From assembly GCA_031551635.1 (NCBI GenBank), contig JAVBNH010000035.1:1-20717 (forward strand): DNA of 20,717 nt, in the 5' to 3' direction. The notes below the pieces were generated by a model, which worked only from the letters and a program-made list of their open reading frames with translations, was not told the origin of the DNA and did not search any database. Positions 6,144-14,546 of the stretch are shown here, piece by piece. Positions within the stretch are counted from its first letter, which is position 1. Every line of letters begins with the position of its first letter. The stretch is from JAVBNH01 sp031551635. Lineage in GTDB: Bacteria > Bacillota > Clostridia > Oscillospirales > Acutalibacteraceae. The translations under genes were made by a program, and so were the position numbers.

Positions 6144-6203
6144 AATAGCAACAGTTGCTATTTGATTATGAAAAGTTGCTATTCTATTGAAGTAGTTGCT
6201 ATT
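6144..6203 (+). repeat. Three AGTTGCTATT repeats, the first a 19-bp palindrome
   Basis: AGTTGCTATT occurs at 6153-6162, 6174-6183 and 6194-6203, spaced 21 and 20 bases, about two helical turns. The first copy is half of a perfect inverted repeat AATAGCAAC-A-GTTGCTATT (6144-6162). They sit between the serpin stop and its terminator. A fourth copy, inverted, overlaps the -35 box of the ABC exporter promoter (14568-14577). This suggests a protein-binding site, but none is proven. Confidence 0.6.
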
Positions 6204-6228
6204 TCATACAGTATAAAAGCAGTTGAAA

Positions 6229-6269
6229 CGCCGGAGAATTTTTCAAGATTCTCCGGCGCGGTGTTTTTT
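6229..6269 (+). terminator. Terminator of the sigma-serpin operon
   Basis: CGCCGGAGAAT (6229-6239) pairs perfectly with ATTCTCCGGCG (6248-6258) over an 8-base loop, with TTTTTT (6264-6269) following after a short GC-rich gap. It lies between the two convergent sigma operons. On the minus strand it would offer only a weak U-run. Confidence 0.8.
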
Positions 6270-6281
6270 ATTAAGTGAGTA

Positions 6282-7397
6282 TTACAAGCTGATTGTAACA
6301 CTCAAGCTATCATAATCAATGGTGTATGATGATCGGAACAAAAGGCTCAGTGCGTTGTTTGCGAGGCGTCCGCATAAATAAAATTCGTCGCCGTCGCCGC
6401 TAACTGCCGCCTGTGAATAAGTATTGTACAGCCTGTATTCGTCAGTTGATATTATCTGCGCATGAAACATTATTTCTCTATAGTTGCCGTAGCCGAAAGT
6501 GTGTTCCATTCCGTTATAGTTGATTTTGAAAAGCGCGGGTTCTGTCAGCAGCCATTCAACTTCAATGTCCAGCGCGTCAAGCAGGGTAAAAAACGGAAGG
6601 TCAATGCCCCTGCTGTGGAATATGACCTTGCTTCCGTCAGTCAGTTCCTCACCGTTTATTATGAGCTTTCCTTCCTTCGGGCTAAATTTTTCGCTGAAGG
6701 CGTCACAATCATACAGTAAATAAGTATAGGGCGAGTCGCCTGCACCATAAAACTCGGATTTTTCGGTGACAGTGATATAATAATAATCGCTGTTTTCAAC
6801 GCTCACTCTGATTATAAGCGGCATGGCGGGATAAAAGAACAGCTCCGCTCCCTGAGCCTTTCCGCTGACGCCGTTTTCTTTTAAAAATCCTGTCAGCGCA
6901 TTTTTGTTGCCCGCGAAATTCACGAGGAATCTTGTGATCTGCAATGTCCCTACAGTATAGTAACCGTTAAGATACTCATAGCTTTTTAGTATGTTTTCCT
7001 GAGTGAATTCGCGTTTTATATTCCAGGGTTGTTTCGAGTTTGAAAAAATATCGCTGCAGTTAACGTTGGTTTTGTCGCTCAGAATGTCCTGAGCCGGGTT
7101 TTCAAGCAAATCGAAATACGCATCCCGCGCTATATAGCTCAGCGTGAATTTATTATTCAATATATCTTTGCCCTCGGTGGAACGTAAGTCCTCAAAATAT
7201 GTGAACAGGCTGATGAAAATAGTTTTGATTTGATTTATATAAGAGAGAAAAACACTCAGCGGTGTTTGAGCTGCTATATCTTCCGATTTCGTTTGAGTAA
7301 TCACGGTTTCGGCGTTTGCGGGGGGAGCGGCGGCAAGCTGAGAAACGCTCAAAATAATCACAGCTAAAAATATGCATAATACTTTTCTTATCATCAT
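6282..7397 (-). CDS. Secreted protein with copper-amine-oxidase-N-like C-terminus
   Basis: The 371-residue product starts with a clear signal peptide (MMIRK, hydrophobic core to about residue 21, then AAAPPANA and likely cleavage after Ala29), so it is exported. The middle region (about 30-240) matches no family I know. Residues around 245-285 (KLIINGEELTDGSKVIF, then LPFFTLLDALDIEVEW) resemble the short repeat domain called copper amine oxidase N-terminal-like, common in exported Clostridia proteins, where it is not an oxidase. It is the third gene of the minus-strand sigma operon, 14 bases after its neighbour. The ATG at 7397 follows AAAGGAAAG; an in-frame TTG further up lies inside the neighbour's end and is rejected. 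Function unknown; a surface sensor or target of this sigma system is a guess. Confidence 0.75.
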   Translation of the reverse strand: MMIRKVLCIFLAVIILSVSQLAAAPPANAETVITQTKSEDIAAQTPLSVFLSYINQIKTIFISLFTYFEDLRSTEGKDILNNKFTLSYIARDAYFDLLENPAQDILSDKTNVNCSDIFSNSKQPWNIKREFTQENILKSYEYLNGYYTVGTLQITRFLVNFAGNKNALTGFLKENGVSGKAQGAELFFYPAMPLIIRVSVENSDYYYITVTEKSEFYGAGDSPYTYLLYDCDAFSEKFSPKEGKLIINGEELTDGSKVIFHSRGIDLPFFTLLDALDIEVEWLLTEPALFKINYNGMEHTFGYGNYREIMFHAQIISTDEYRLYNTYSQAAVSGDGDEFYLCGRLANNALSLLFRSSYTIDYDSLSVTISL

Positions 7398-7411
7398 TTT
7401 ACTCTTTCCTT

Positions 7412-8386
7412 TCAATTCGCTTTTATATACAAGTAGTAGTCTGAGAGTTTGCTGAATTTTACGGCGACATATTTTTTGAAGAAAATACCCTTGATTTCAT
7501 AAATTTTTGCAGTTACCTCATCACTGAGAGTTATTTCGCTTATGGGGTCACCGGTGTCTATAAGGAGAGATGAAACAGTCCAGGCGGATGAGGTGATTCT
7601 ATATGTCTTTCCATCGAAACTTATTGTCGCAGGGGGACGGTAGCTTCCCTCAATGCTGCCCGAAAAGCGGAAAAGAAACATTCTGAGCCATTCGGGGAAA
7701 GTTAAATATTCTTCTGTTTCTTCGCTGTTTTTTTCTGTGGTGGTTTCACTTGTTATGGTCGTAGCCCTTGTCAGGGGGACATATATAGTCGTCTGTGTTG
7801 GCTGTGCTGTGCAGGTCGGCTCCGGAGGATCGGTTGTTTCTGTATCCCCGCCAGGTTCGGTGCAGGTCGGCTCGGGCTTTGTTGAGGGGTTAGCAGTCGG
7901 TTCCTGTTCTGTAGGCTCCGGTGCGGGCGGTTCGCTTTGGGTCGGTTCAGCTTCCCCCTGTGTTCCTGGTTGCTCCTGTGTTGGCGGCTGAGTTGAGGGT
8001 GAAGGTGTTTCGCTTTTTCCGGGAGGAAGTGTTGTGTCTAGTATACCTGTTTCATTTGTTTCACCGGCGGAAAGGGAGGTTTCCGCCGCTGTATTTTCGC
8101 CGCTTTCAACCGTAATCTCACCAGTCTGAGATGATTGTATACCTGATGAGATAGTCTGTGAGGTGCTCTCAAACGGTGGCGCAAAGCTAATTTCGGGGCG
8201 GTCAGCGTACATAAAATATACTAACAACCCTAAAACGGCAAAGCTCAACGCGCTTGCGGCAAAGACAATTCTTTTTTTGTTTACCGCGGCTTTTTTCGGC
8301 TGCGACAGCTTCGCGATTAATTCATTTTCCGCTTTTTCACTTGGATCCATCTGCTCATACATATCGTGAAAGAAATTCTTATTCAT
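7412..8386 (-). CDS. Putative anti-sigma membrane protein with long Thr/Pro/Glu linker
   Basis: The 324-residue protein has a charged cytoplasmic head (1-39), one membrane helix (about 40-60), a very long low-complexity extracellular linker rich in Thr, Pro, Glu, Ser and Gln (about 70-230), and a compact C-terminal domain (about 235-324) starting near FPEWLRMFLFRF and running through GKTYRITSSAWTVSSLL to YLYIKAN. The head lacks a recognisable zinc-finger anti-sigma motif. It overlaps the upstream sigma-factor gene by 8 bases, and AAAGGAG lies about 10 bases before ATG 8386, so it is very probably translated together with it; an anti-sigma role is inferred from order and topology. Two EPTCT motifs put cysteines in the linker. 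The C-terminal domain is unrecognised and may sense something at the wall. Confidence 0.75.
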   Translation of the reverse strand: MNKNFFHDMYEQMDPSEKAENELIAKLSQPKKAAVNKKRIVFAASALSFAVLGLLVYFMYADRPEISFAPPFESTSQTISSGIQSSQTGEITVESGENTAAETSLSAGETNETGILDTTLPPGKSETPSPSTQPPTQEQPGTQGEAEPTQSEPPAPEPTEQEPTANPSTKPEPTCTEPGGDTETTDPPEPTCTAQPTQTTIYVPLTRATTITSETTTEKNSEETEEYLTFPEWLRMFLFRFSGSIEGSYRPPATISFDGKTYRITSSAWTVSSLLIDTGDPISEITLSDEVTAKIYEIKGIFFKKYVAVKFSKLSDYYLYIKAN

Positions 8387-8879
8387 CAAAAAAATCTCCT
8401 TTCAACTCTTGTCGAAGCTGTTCTCTTCCTCGCATAAGCCGCATTTTGACCGCGCCCTCGTTAATGTCGAGGTTATCCGCTATTTCTTTGACAGCCATGT
8501 CCTCAAAATAGAAAAGGTGCAAAACCACCCTGTATTTCTGGGGTAAATTCCCGAGAGCCGAAAAGACCGTGTTCTGTTCGTCGGTGCTGAAAAGATTCTC
8601 ACAGGGAAGGTCGTTGCTTAGCGAAACCGTGTTTTTTCTGAAGGGGTTGAAGGTGACTCGCTTTGAGCAGTTTATTGCAGTCTTAATAAGCCATGCCTTC
8701 CGGTGTTCTTCATCATTGAACGCGACATTTTTTTTGTAATAAGTCAAAAAAACGTCCTGAAAAACATCGTCTGCATCGCTTCTGTTACCGGTATGGGAAA
8801 GGGCTATCGCAAAAACCATACGTTTATATTTATGTATGACATATTCTAAGCCTTCGTCCGCGCGTGACGAGTTGCTCAT
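8379..8879 (-). CDS. ECF-type RNA polymerase sigma factor (second operon)
   Basis: The 166-residue protein is a standard ECF sigma factor: region 2 with NRSDADDVFQDVFLTYYKKN at about residues 32-51, AWLIKTAINCSKR (60-72) as region 2.4, and a sigma-4 domain with LPQKYRVVLHLFYFEDMAVK and the helix-turn-helix EIADNLDINEGAVKMRLMRG near the end. It is much closer to the family consensus than the sigma factor of the serpin operon. The start is ATG 8879, with GGAGGGG 6-8 bases ahead; the frame is open further upstream but without a better site. It heads a three-gene minus-strand operon and its stop lies inside the next gene. The stretch 8880-8975 is AT-rich and no promoter could be assigned with confidence. 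Confidence 0.93.
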   Translation of the reverse strand: MSNSSRADEGLEYVIHKYKRMVFAIALSHTGNRSDADDVFQDVFLTYYKKNVAFNDEEHRKAWLIKTAINCSKRVTFNPFRKNTVSLSNDLPCENLFSTDEQNTVFSALGNLPQKYRVVLHLFYFEDMAVKEIADNLDINEGAVKMRLMRGREQLRQELKGDFFDE

Positions 8880-8975
8880 ACAGAACCCCTCCAACAGTAA
8901 CAACTCCGTATTTTTTCGACATTGGTAACATTTTATTATTGAATGTATCTTTTTATAATTATTTCTAAAAAGAGG

Positions 8976-9004
8976 TTGATTTTTTAGTGAAAATTATATA
9001 TAAT
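8976..9004 (+). promoter_or_regulatory. Promoter of the GPH transporter gene
   Basis: TTGATT (8976-8981), a 17-base spacer, TATAAT (8999-9004), 45 bases before the ATG. AAAGGAG lies about 11 bases before that ATG. Confidence 0.7.
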
Positions 9005-9049
9005 GCAATAATGGTTATAAAATCAAAACAAAAGGAGTGTGGTTAGAAA

Positions 9050-10645
9050 ATGAGTGACGATAAGTCGCACGACATCAGTGTCTCGGAGGAGTCAAGAAAT
9101 TATGTCTACGCAAACAGGCGTTATGTAGGCAAAAAGGAGACTGTCGGCTATGTCATGTGGGACATGGCGCAGAGCTTCAACATCAATTCCTTTGCCAGCC
9201 GCTATGTCACAAATATTCTTCAGGTTGACCTCTCGCTGCAGCAGGTGGCGACCTCTATTAACGGCGTTTGGGATGTTGTCAACGATATTTTTACCGCGGC
9301 ATTTGTCGAGAGGACTAGGACGAGATGGGGAAAATTTAAGCCTTATCTGATTTTTCTTGCGGGTCCCGGAACAATAGGTACGGCAGTCTTTTGGTTTATG
9401 TCCTACCTATTCCCTGATTCCGCGCCGGACTACATACCGAAATTCTTCTTTTATATTGGTTTGCAATTATTGCGTGAGGGAATAGGAACTTTTCAGGGTA
9501 TCGCCCAAACAGGCTTGCTTGCGACTATCACCCCTCACCCTGTTGACCGAACGCGGATAATTACCATTGCGAATTTCTGGTCGGGGACTCTCGGCGAGAA
9601 GCTGCCCGAGCAGATTATGACCATTTTGATTGACATGGTCGGCAACGGCAAAATGAATTCCAAGGACGGCGTCAGGGAGCATCTATACCGCAAGCTCTAT
9701 TCCGGAATGGGTGTTTTTACCTCTCTTGTGGCAGGCGGCGCGTCGCTCTGGTTTAATGTTATCACGCGAGAGAGAGTTATGCAATCCATCGAGAAGCCCT
9801 CGATTAAGCAGAGTATAAAATCGATTACAAATAACAGACCTGTTTTGCTGCTGACTGCTTCTGAAATCCTCGGCACCATCAGCGTGAGCGCGGGAGGAAA
9901 GTCGGATTACTTCATAGAGGTTCTGAATCTCGCGTCAATGGTTATGCTCGTTGGCATACCCGGGGCTATATTTAACCCCATCAGCTATGCGATTGTGCCC
10001 TGGTTCAGGCGGAAATTCTCCACTCGCTTCCTGTATTTCTATTGCTACTTAATCAGCAATGTTTCGATGATTCCGGTGTTTTTTATCGGCTCTATCGGCG
10101 GCATGGTCAACGGTTTCTATAAGAATAAATGGATTATCGGCATAGCATTATCCATTCAAGAGCTTGTCTTTATGACACAGTACGGGCTGAGCAAGGTTGT
10201 CCATGCGGAGATGTATAACGAGTCAATGGACTACTGCGAATGGCGTAACGGCTACCGCACTGAAGCCATGACCTCAGTGGCGAAGGGGCTTGCGGTAAAA
10301 ATCGGCAGAATTTTCACTGATATATTGAATTTGCAAGTTAAAAAGTGGATTAATTATGACCAGACGCTTTACAGCAAGGGTCAGAAGCAGAGCGATTCCA
10401 CCCAGTATTTCCTCTTTATGTCCGCGACGCTGCTGCCGGTACTCTCGAGTATACTGTCCGTTATTCCTATGTTCTTCTGGAATCTGAATAAGAAATCCAG
10501 AGAGCTTATGTATGCCGAGCTGCTAGAGAGACGCGCGGCAATGTCAAGCGCGGCGACAAGCGCCGGGGCAGATGAGCTTTCAACCCTTGCGCACGAGCAG
10601 TTCAGCTATACCGAGAAAAATAAAGACCGCAATTTGAATCAATAA
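9050..10645 (+). CDS. GPH-family (MelB-like) sugar:cation symporter
   Basis: The 531-residue membrane protein has about twelve hydrophobic segments. Near the N-terminus it carries the signature of the glycoside-pentoside-hexuronide family: NGVWDVVNDIFTAAF (71-85), with acidic residues D75 and D79 in the region where MelB binds cation and sugar, followed by ERTRTRWGKFKPYL (87-100). These carriers bring glycosides or pentosides into the cell with Na+ or H+. The C-terminal half has the family's usual YCEWRNGYRTEAM-like loop (about residue 398), and a 45-residue hydrophilic tail closes the protein. It is a single-gene unit with its own promoter and terminator; no glycosidase is next to it, so the substrate is unknown. 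Confidence 0.88.
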   Translation: MSDDKSHDISVSEESRNYVYANRRYVGKKETVGYVMWDMAQSFNINSFASRYVTNILQVDLSLQQVATSINGVWDVVNDIFTAAFVERTRTRWGKFKPYLIFLAGPGTIGTAVFWFMSYLFPDSAPDYIPKFFFYIGLQLLREGIGTFQGIAQTGLLATITPHPVDRTRIITIANFWSGTLGEKLPEQIMTILIDMVGNGKMNSKDGVREHLYRKLYSGMGVFTSLVAGGASLWFNVITRERVMQSIEKPSIKQSIKSITNNRPVLLLTASEILGTISVSAGGKSDYFIEVLNLASMVMLVGIPGAIFNPISYAIVPWFRRKFSTRFLYFYCYLISNVSMIPVFFIGSIGGMVNGFYKNKWIIGIALSIQELVFMTQYGLSKVVHAEMYNESMDYCEWRNGYRTEAMTSVAKGLAVKIGRIFTDILNLQVKKWINYDQTLYSKGQKQSDSTQYFLFMSATLLPVLSSILSVIPMFFWNLNKKSRELMYAELLERRAAMSSAATSAGADELSTLAHEQFSYTEKNKDRNLNQ

Positions 10646-10657
10646 TGTATAAATAAT

Positions 10658-10706
10658 GCCCTGAATATAAGCTCTCTTTAACGGAGTTATATTCAGGGCT
10701 TTTTTT
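10658..10706 (+). terminator. Terminator of the GPH transporter gene
   Basis: GCCCTGAATATAA (10658-10670) and TTATATTCAGGGC (10687-10699) form a perfect 13-bp stem followed by seven T (10700-10706). Confidence 0.93.
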
Positions 10707-10808
10707 ATGCTAAGAATAACTTTAAATCGACTGGTCGCTTAGAGTGTTTACTGCTATATAATAGTACCTTAGTGAGCTGAAAGCTCAATAAAAAACAAGA
10801 CTTGGGTT

Positions 10809-10832
10809 GTGGGCTTGGCAAGCCAAGCCCAC
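10809..10832. repeat. Perfect 11-bp inverted repeat behind the ABC operon
   Basis: GTGGGCTTGGC (10809-10819) and GCCAAGCCCAC (10822-10832) are separated by only AA. It lies 17 bases past the stop of the minus-strand ABC operon. On that strand a T-run (TTGTTTTTTATT) follows only after about 12 bases, so it is a poor classical terminator. It may be a REP-like element or an RNA-stabilising hairpin. Confidence 0.6.
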
Positions 10833-10848
10833 GTTAGGTTGTACGGTT

Positions 10849-12729
10849 TTAATCTACATCCTCAGGCGGTATTCCGCCGGTGTATTGACTCTTGTAAAGC
10901 TGAGCGTAGAAGCCTTCCGCTTCGAGCAGTCCGCTATGCGTACCCTGCTCAACGATTCTGCCCTGACGCATGACGAGAATTATATCAGCCATTTTTATAG
11001 TCGAGAGCCGGTGAGCGATTACGAAATTCGTTCGGTTTTCCATCAGGGTTTTCATAGCCTCCTGAATCTGCAGCTCTGTGCGTGTGTCAACCGAGCTTGT
11101 CGCCTCGTCGAGAATAAGTATCGCCGGGTTCGCGAGAATTGCTCTGGCTATAGTCAATAGCTGCCTTTGTCCCTGCGAAATGTTTGTGCCGTCCTCGTCA
11201 AGTATTGTGTCATAACCTTCGGACAGGGTTTCAATGAAGTGGTGAACCTTTGCGGCTTTGGCGGCTTCAATTATTTCCTCGCTTGTCGCCTCACGTCTGC
11301 CGTAGGCTATATTATCCCTGATTGTGCCCTTGAAAAGCCATGTATCCTGAAGCACCATTCCGAAAAGTGTACGCAGATTATTTCTTGTTATATCCTGAAT
11401 ATTGACACCGTCTATGAGAATCTGACCGCTGTTCACATCATAAAAACGCATCAGCAGGTTGACAAAGGTGGTTTTGCCCGCACCTGTGGGACCGACTATC
11501 GCGACGAGCTGACCGTGCTCAACCTTTATGTTCATATTTTCTATGAGAGGTTTATCCTCGATATATCTGAAGGAAACATCTCTAAATTCAACATTGCCAT
11601 TAGTTGATTTGATTTCGCATTTCGGGTCGTCGGGCTTCTCCTCAGGCTCGTCAAGCAATCCGAAAATTCTCTCAGCAGAAGCAAGCGCGGACTGAATATG
11701 GTTTATTATGTTTCCGACACTTTGAATCGGGGAGCTGAACATTCCAGTGTAAGCGAAAAATGAAATAACATCACCTATCATCAGGGTGCTGCGCAAGACC
11801 AATATTCCGCCGTAAACGCAGAGGCTGAGATAGCTGATATTGCTCAAAAGCTTCATTATAGGACCGACTATGCCGCTTATATAATTCGCTTTTCTCGTCA
11901 CAAGATAGAGCTCGTCATTTATATCGTTGAATTCCTCAACGCTCTCCTCTTCCTTATTGAAAAGGCGGACGATGGTATGACCTGAATACATCTCCTCTAT
12001 ATGCCCGTTGATTTCCCCGAGGCGATCCCAGTGCTGCTTGAAATACTTTCTCGAAATCCTCGAAATGCCATAGGAGCATATCACGCTGAAGGGCACGAGA
12101 ACCACGGCGAGCAGGGTCATCATCGCGTTTGTCGTGAGCATCAGTACAAAAACGCCTATGACCTGCACCACGGAGGTCACAACGGTGGTAATATTATTTT
12201 GAAGAGTACCGCTGATATTATCGCAGTCGTTCATGACCTTGCTGAGAATTTCGCCCTTGGTTGTCGAGTCGTAATATTTAAGCGGCAAAAGAGAGAGCTT
12301 GGCGTTCAGGCGGTCCCTGAGTGAGCAGACCAACTTCTGAGAAATACCTGCGAGGGTGTACTGCTGAATAAAGGTCATTATAGCCCCGCTGAAATAGACG
12401 ATGAACAGCTTTAAGCAAGCCATATGAATTTCGGTATATTCAATATTCATACCGATTTTCCGGTTCTCAACCTGAATTTTCAGGGCGTTAATAACCTCTC
12501 CGAGCATTTTGGGCCCGTAGACATTGAGGATAGTCGCGATAATTGAAGCAGTTGCCACAAGAATCAAAAGCCCTGCATATGGCTTTGCGAGCATTATGAA
12601 GCGCTTAAGGGTATCCTTTGCGTTAACAGCCCTGTCCTCGCTCTTCTGCTTTTTGCGGTAGGACTGGTATCTCTGCTGACGCTTTTCACGCGAGGTAATA
12701 AGATTTTTCGGTTCAAGCTGCTTACTCAT
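10849..12729 (-). CDS. ABC exporter half-transporter, subunit with the active ATPase site
   Basis: The 626-residue protein is a transmembrane domain (about 45-350, six helices) fused to an ATPase domain (about 380-615). Visible motifs: Walker A GPTGAGKT (413-420), Q-loop Q461, signature ISQGQ (517-521) instead of the canonical SGGQ, Walker B ILILDE (537-542) with the catalytic Glu542, and switch His573. It pairs with the product of the overlapping gene: in heterodimeric exporters of the TM287/288 and BmrCD type the consensus site is built from the Walker motifs of this kind of subunit and the SGGQ of its partner. Such pumps export drugs, lipids or peptides; the substrate cannot be read here. 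The first 40 residues are a long basic cytoplasmic extension. It is the last gene of a two-gene operon. Confidence 0.93.
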   Translation of the reverse strand: MSKQLEPKNLITSREKRQQRYQSYRKKQKSEDRAVNAKDTLKRFIMLAKPYAGLLILVATASIIATILNVYGPKMLGEVINALKIQVENRKIGMNIEYTEIHMACLKLFIVYFSGAIMTFIQQYTLAGISQKLVCSLRDRLNAKLSLLPLKYYDSTTKGEILSKVMNDCDNISGTLQNNITTVVTSVVQVIGVFVLMLTTNAMMTLLAVVLVPFSVICSYGISRISRKYFKQHWDRLGEINGHIEEMYSGHTIVRLFNKEEESVEEFNDINDELYLVTRKANYISGIVGPIMKLLSNISYLSLCVYGGILVLRSTLMIGDVISFFAYTGMFSSPIQSVGNIINHIQSALASAERIFGLLDEPEEKPDDPKCEIKSTNGNVEFRDVSFRYIEDKPLIENMNIKVEHGQLVAIVGPTGAGKTTFVNLLMRFYDVNSGQILIDGVNIQDITRNNLRTLFGMVLQDTWLFKGTIRDNIAYGRREATSEEIIEAAKAAKVHHFIETLSEGYDTILDEDGTNISQGQRQLLTIARAILANPAILILDEATSSVDTRTELQIQEAMKTLMENRTNFVIAHRLSTIKMADIILVMRQGRIVEQGTHSGLLEAEGFYAQLYKSQYTGGIPPEDVD

Positions 12730-14498
12730 ATCGCCTCAGCCTCCTCTGCGGAAAGCTGGGACACAACTATTTCCCGATAGGTCTCACAGGTATCAACAAG
12801 CTCCTCATGCCTGCCCATGCCGACGACCTTACCCTCATCGAGGACGATGATTCTGTCGGCGTCCAGCACTGTTCCAACCCTCTGGGCGACAATTATTGTG
12901 TTGACATTTTTCATATTTTCCTTAATCGCAGCCCTAAGCCTTGCGTCTGTGGCGAGGTCAAGGGCTGAAAAGCTATCGTCAAAAATACAGATTTCGGCAT
13001 CCTTAATTATAGCGCGGGCAATTGACAACCGCTGCTTCTGACCGCCTGAAATATTTGTGGCGGACTGCGAAATATGGCTCTCGATGCCGTCCGTCATATG
13101 CGAAACGAATTTTTCAGCCTGGGCGATTTTCAAAGCTCTGTACATATCCTCCTCGCTCGCGTCCGGTTTACCGTAGCGAAGGTTGTCCGCAACGGTTCCG
13201 CTGAAAAGGAAGGCTTTCTGAGGGATAAATGAGATTTTTGAGTGCAGGGTTTGGGTTGACATATCTTTTATGTCCACTCCGTCAATTAGAATTGAGCCGA
13301 AGCTTATATCGTACATTCGCGGAATAAGGCTCACCAGCGTGGATTTTCCGCTGCCGGTGCAGCCGATAATCGCAGTGACCTCACCGGGGTGTGAGGTGAA
13401 GCTGATATTGTTGAGAACCGGGTGCTCAGCTCCGGGATAACCGAAGGTGACCTCCCTGAATTCAAGTACACCCTTCTTGTCTCCCAGAGGTAAAACGGGA
13501 TTTTCGCACTCCTTTATATCCGGCACGGTATTGAGCAGCTCTTGAATACGCTTTGCCGAAATCTGAGCCTTGGGAATCGTGACAAACATAGATGCGACCT
13601 GTGCAATGGACATTATAACCATGAAAAGATATGTAATAAAAGCCTGCATATTTGCAATCGTTCCGACTATTTTATCCATATCCGAGGCGACAGCCGGGTT
13701 ATAGCTCTGAAGGCGGTTGCCGGTGTTGCTGATGAGCCCTATGAGCAGCAGGAAAACAAGCAGCACTACTACAGGCATCATATAGGCGAAAAGCCTTTGA
13801 ATCTTCAGAGCGATTGAGGTCAGCTCAAAATTTGCTTCCGCGAAACGGGTGTTTTCATACTCCGAGCGGTTAAAGGCACGGATAACCCTGATGCCGCCCA
13901 GCTTCTCGCGCATGACCTGATTGAGGTGGTCAACCTTTTTCTGCATTGTTTTAAACCATGGCATAATTTTTTTCGCGAGCAGTAAAAAGGTCACTATCAG
14001 TAAAGGTGCGACAACAAGAAGAACGGTTCCGGTCATTTTCGCGTCAATTGACAAAGCCATAACAAGACCGCCGATAAGCATTAAGGGCAGTGAAAAAATC
14101 ATACGCAGCATATTGAGAATCATGTCCTGCACATTGCGTATATCGCCCGAAGAGCGGGTAATCAGCGAGGGTACGCCGAACTTGTCTATATCGCTCTGAG
14201 ACAGCGAGGAAACCTTTTCAAAAACAATTTTTCGCAAAACCTTAGCGTAGCCCGAGGAGGTTTTTGAGGTGCAGTAGCTGTTCCAAATCGAAACAACGAC
14301 CGACACCAGCGAAACTGCGAGCATAATACCGCCTGTTTTATAAATAAACGGCAGATTTCCCGCTTCAATTCCGTCCTTAATCATATCTCTTGTAATCCAA
14401 GGCAAAACGAGCTGAAAAACATTTTGAATAAAAACCAGAAGCAATGAAATAATCGCGACTGCTTTGAATTCCTTTAAATATTTTAAGAGCTTGAGCAA
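12726..14498 (-). CDS. ABC exporter half-transporter, subunit with the degenerate ATPase site
   Basis: The 590-residue membrane-ATPase fusion carries Walker A GCTGSGKS (379-386), a full signature ISGGQ (483-487) and Walker B ICIFDD (503-508), where Asp508 replaces the catalytic Glu, and Gln539 replaces the switch His (VAQRVGT). This is the exact pattern of the non-hydrolysing half of heterodimeric exporters (TM287, BmrC), complementing the downstream gene, which it overlaps by four bases. The start is placed at TTG 14498 because GGAGG lies 7 bases ahead and the product then begins MLKLLKYLKEFK, usual for the family. An ATG at 14519 has no such site and would put the GGAGG inside the gene. It is transcribed from a promoter at 14547-14575. 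Confidence 0.92.
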   Translation of the reverse strand: MLKLLKYLKEFKAVAIISLLLVFIQNVFQLVLPWITRDMIKDGIEAGNLPFIYKTGGIMLAVSLVSVVVSIWNSYCTSKTSSGYAKVLRKIVFEKVSSLSQSDIDKFGVPSLITRSSGDIRNVQDMILNMLRMIFSLPLMLIGGLVMALSIDAKMTGTVLLVVAPLLIVTFLLLAKKIMPWFKTMQKKVDHLNQVMREKLGGIRVIRAFNRSEYENTRFAEANFELTSIALKIQRLFAYMMPVVVLLVFLLLIGLISNTGNRLQSYNPAVASDMDKIVGTIANMQAFITYLFMVIMSIAQVASMFVTIPKAQISAKRIQELLNTVPDIKECENPVLPLGDKKGVLEFREVTFGYPGAEHPVLNNISFTSHPGEVTAIIGCTGSGKSTLVSLIPRMYDISFGSILIDGVDIKDMSTQTLHSKISFIPQKAFLFSGTVADNLRYGKPDASEEDMYRALKIAQAEKFVSHMTDGIESHISQSATNISGGQKQRLSIARAIIKDAEICIFDDSFSALDLATDARLRAAIKENMKNVNTIIVAQRVGTVLDADRIIVLDEGKVVGMGRHEELVDTCETYREIVVSQLSAEEAEAI

Positions 14499-14546
14499 CA
14501 AACCGCCTCCTGAACTCATAAAAACGTTAATAGACACATACATGTC

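Noticed and set aside
6282..7397. Copper amine oxidase enzyme
   Set aside because: Only a short non-catalytic N-terminal-like repeat is present; there is no TPQ active-site motif and the protein is far too short.
14499..14543. Earlier starts (ATG 14519, or the frame opening at 14543) for the first ABC gene
   Set aside because: Both would place the strong GGAGG inside the coding region and add a non-typical glycine/serine stretch; TTG 14498 has ideal spacing and a family-typical start.
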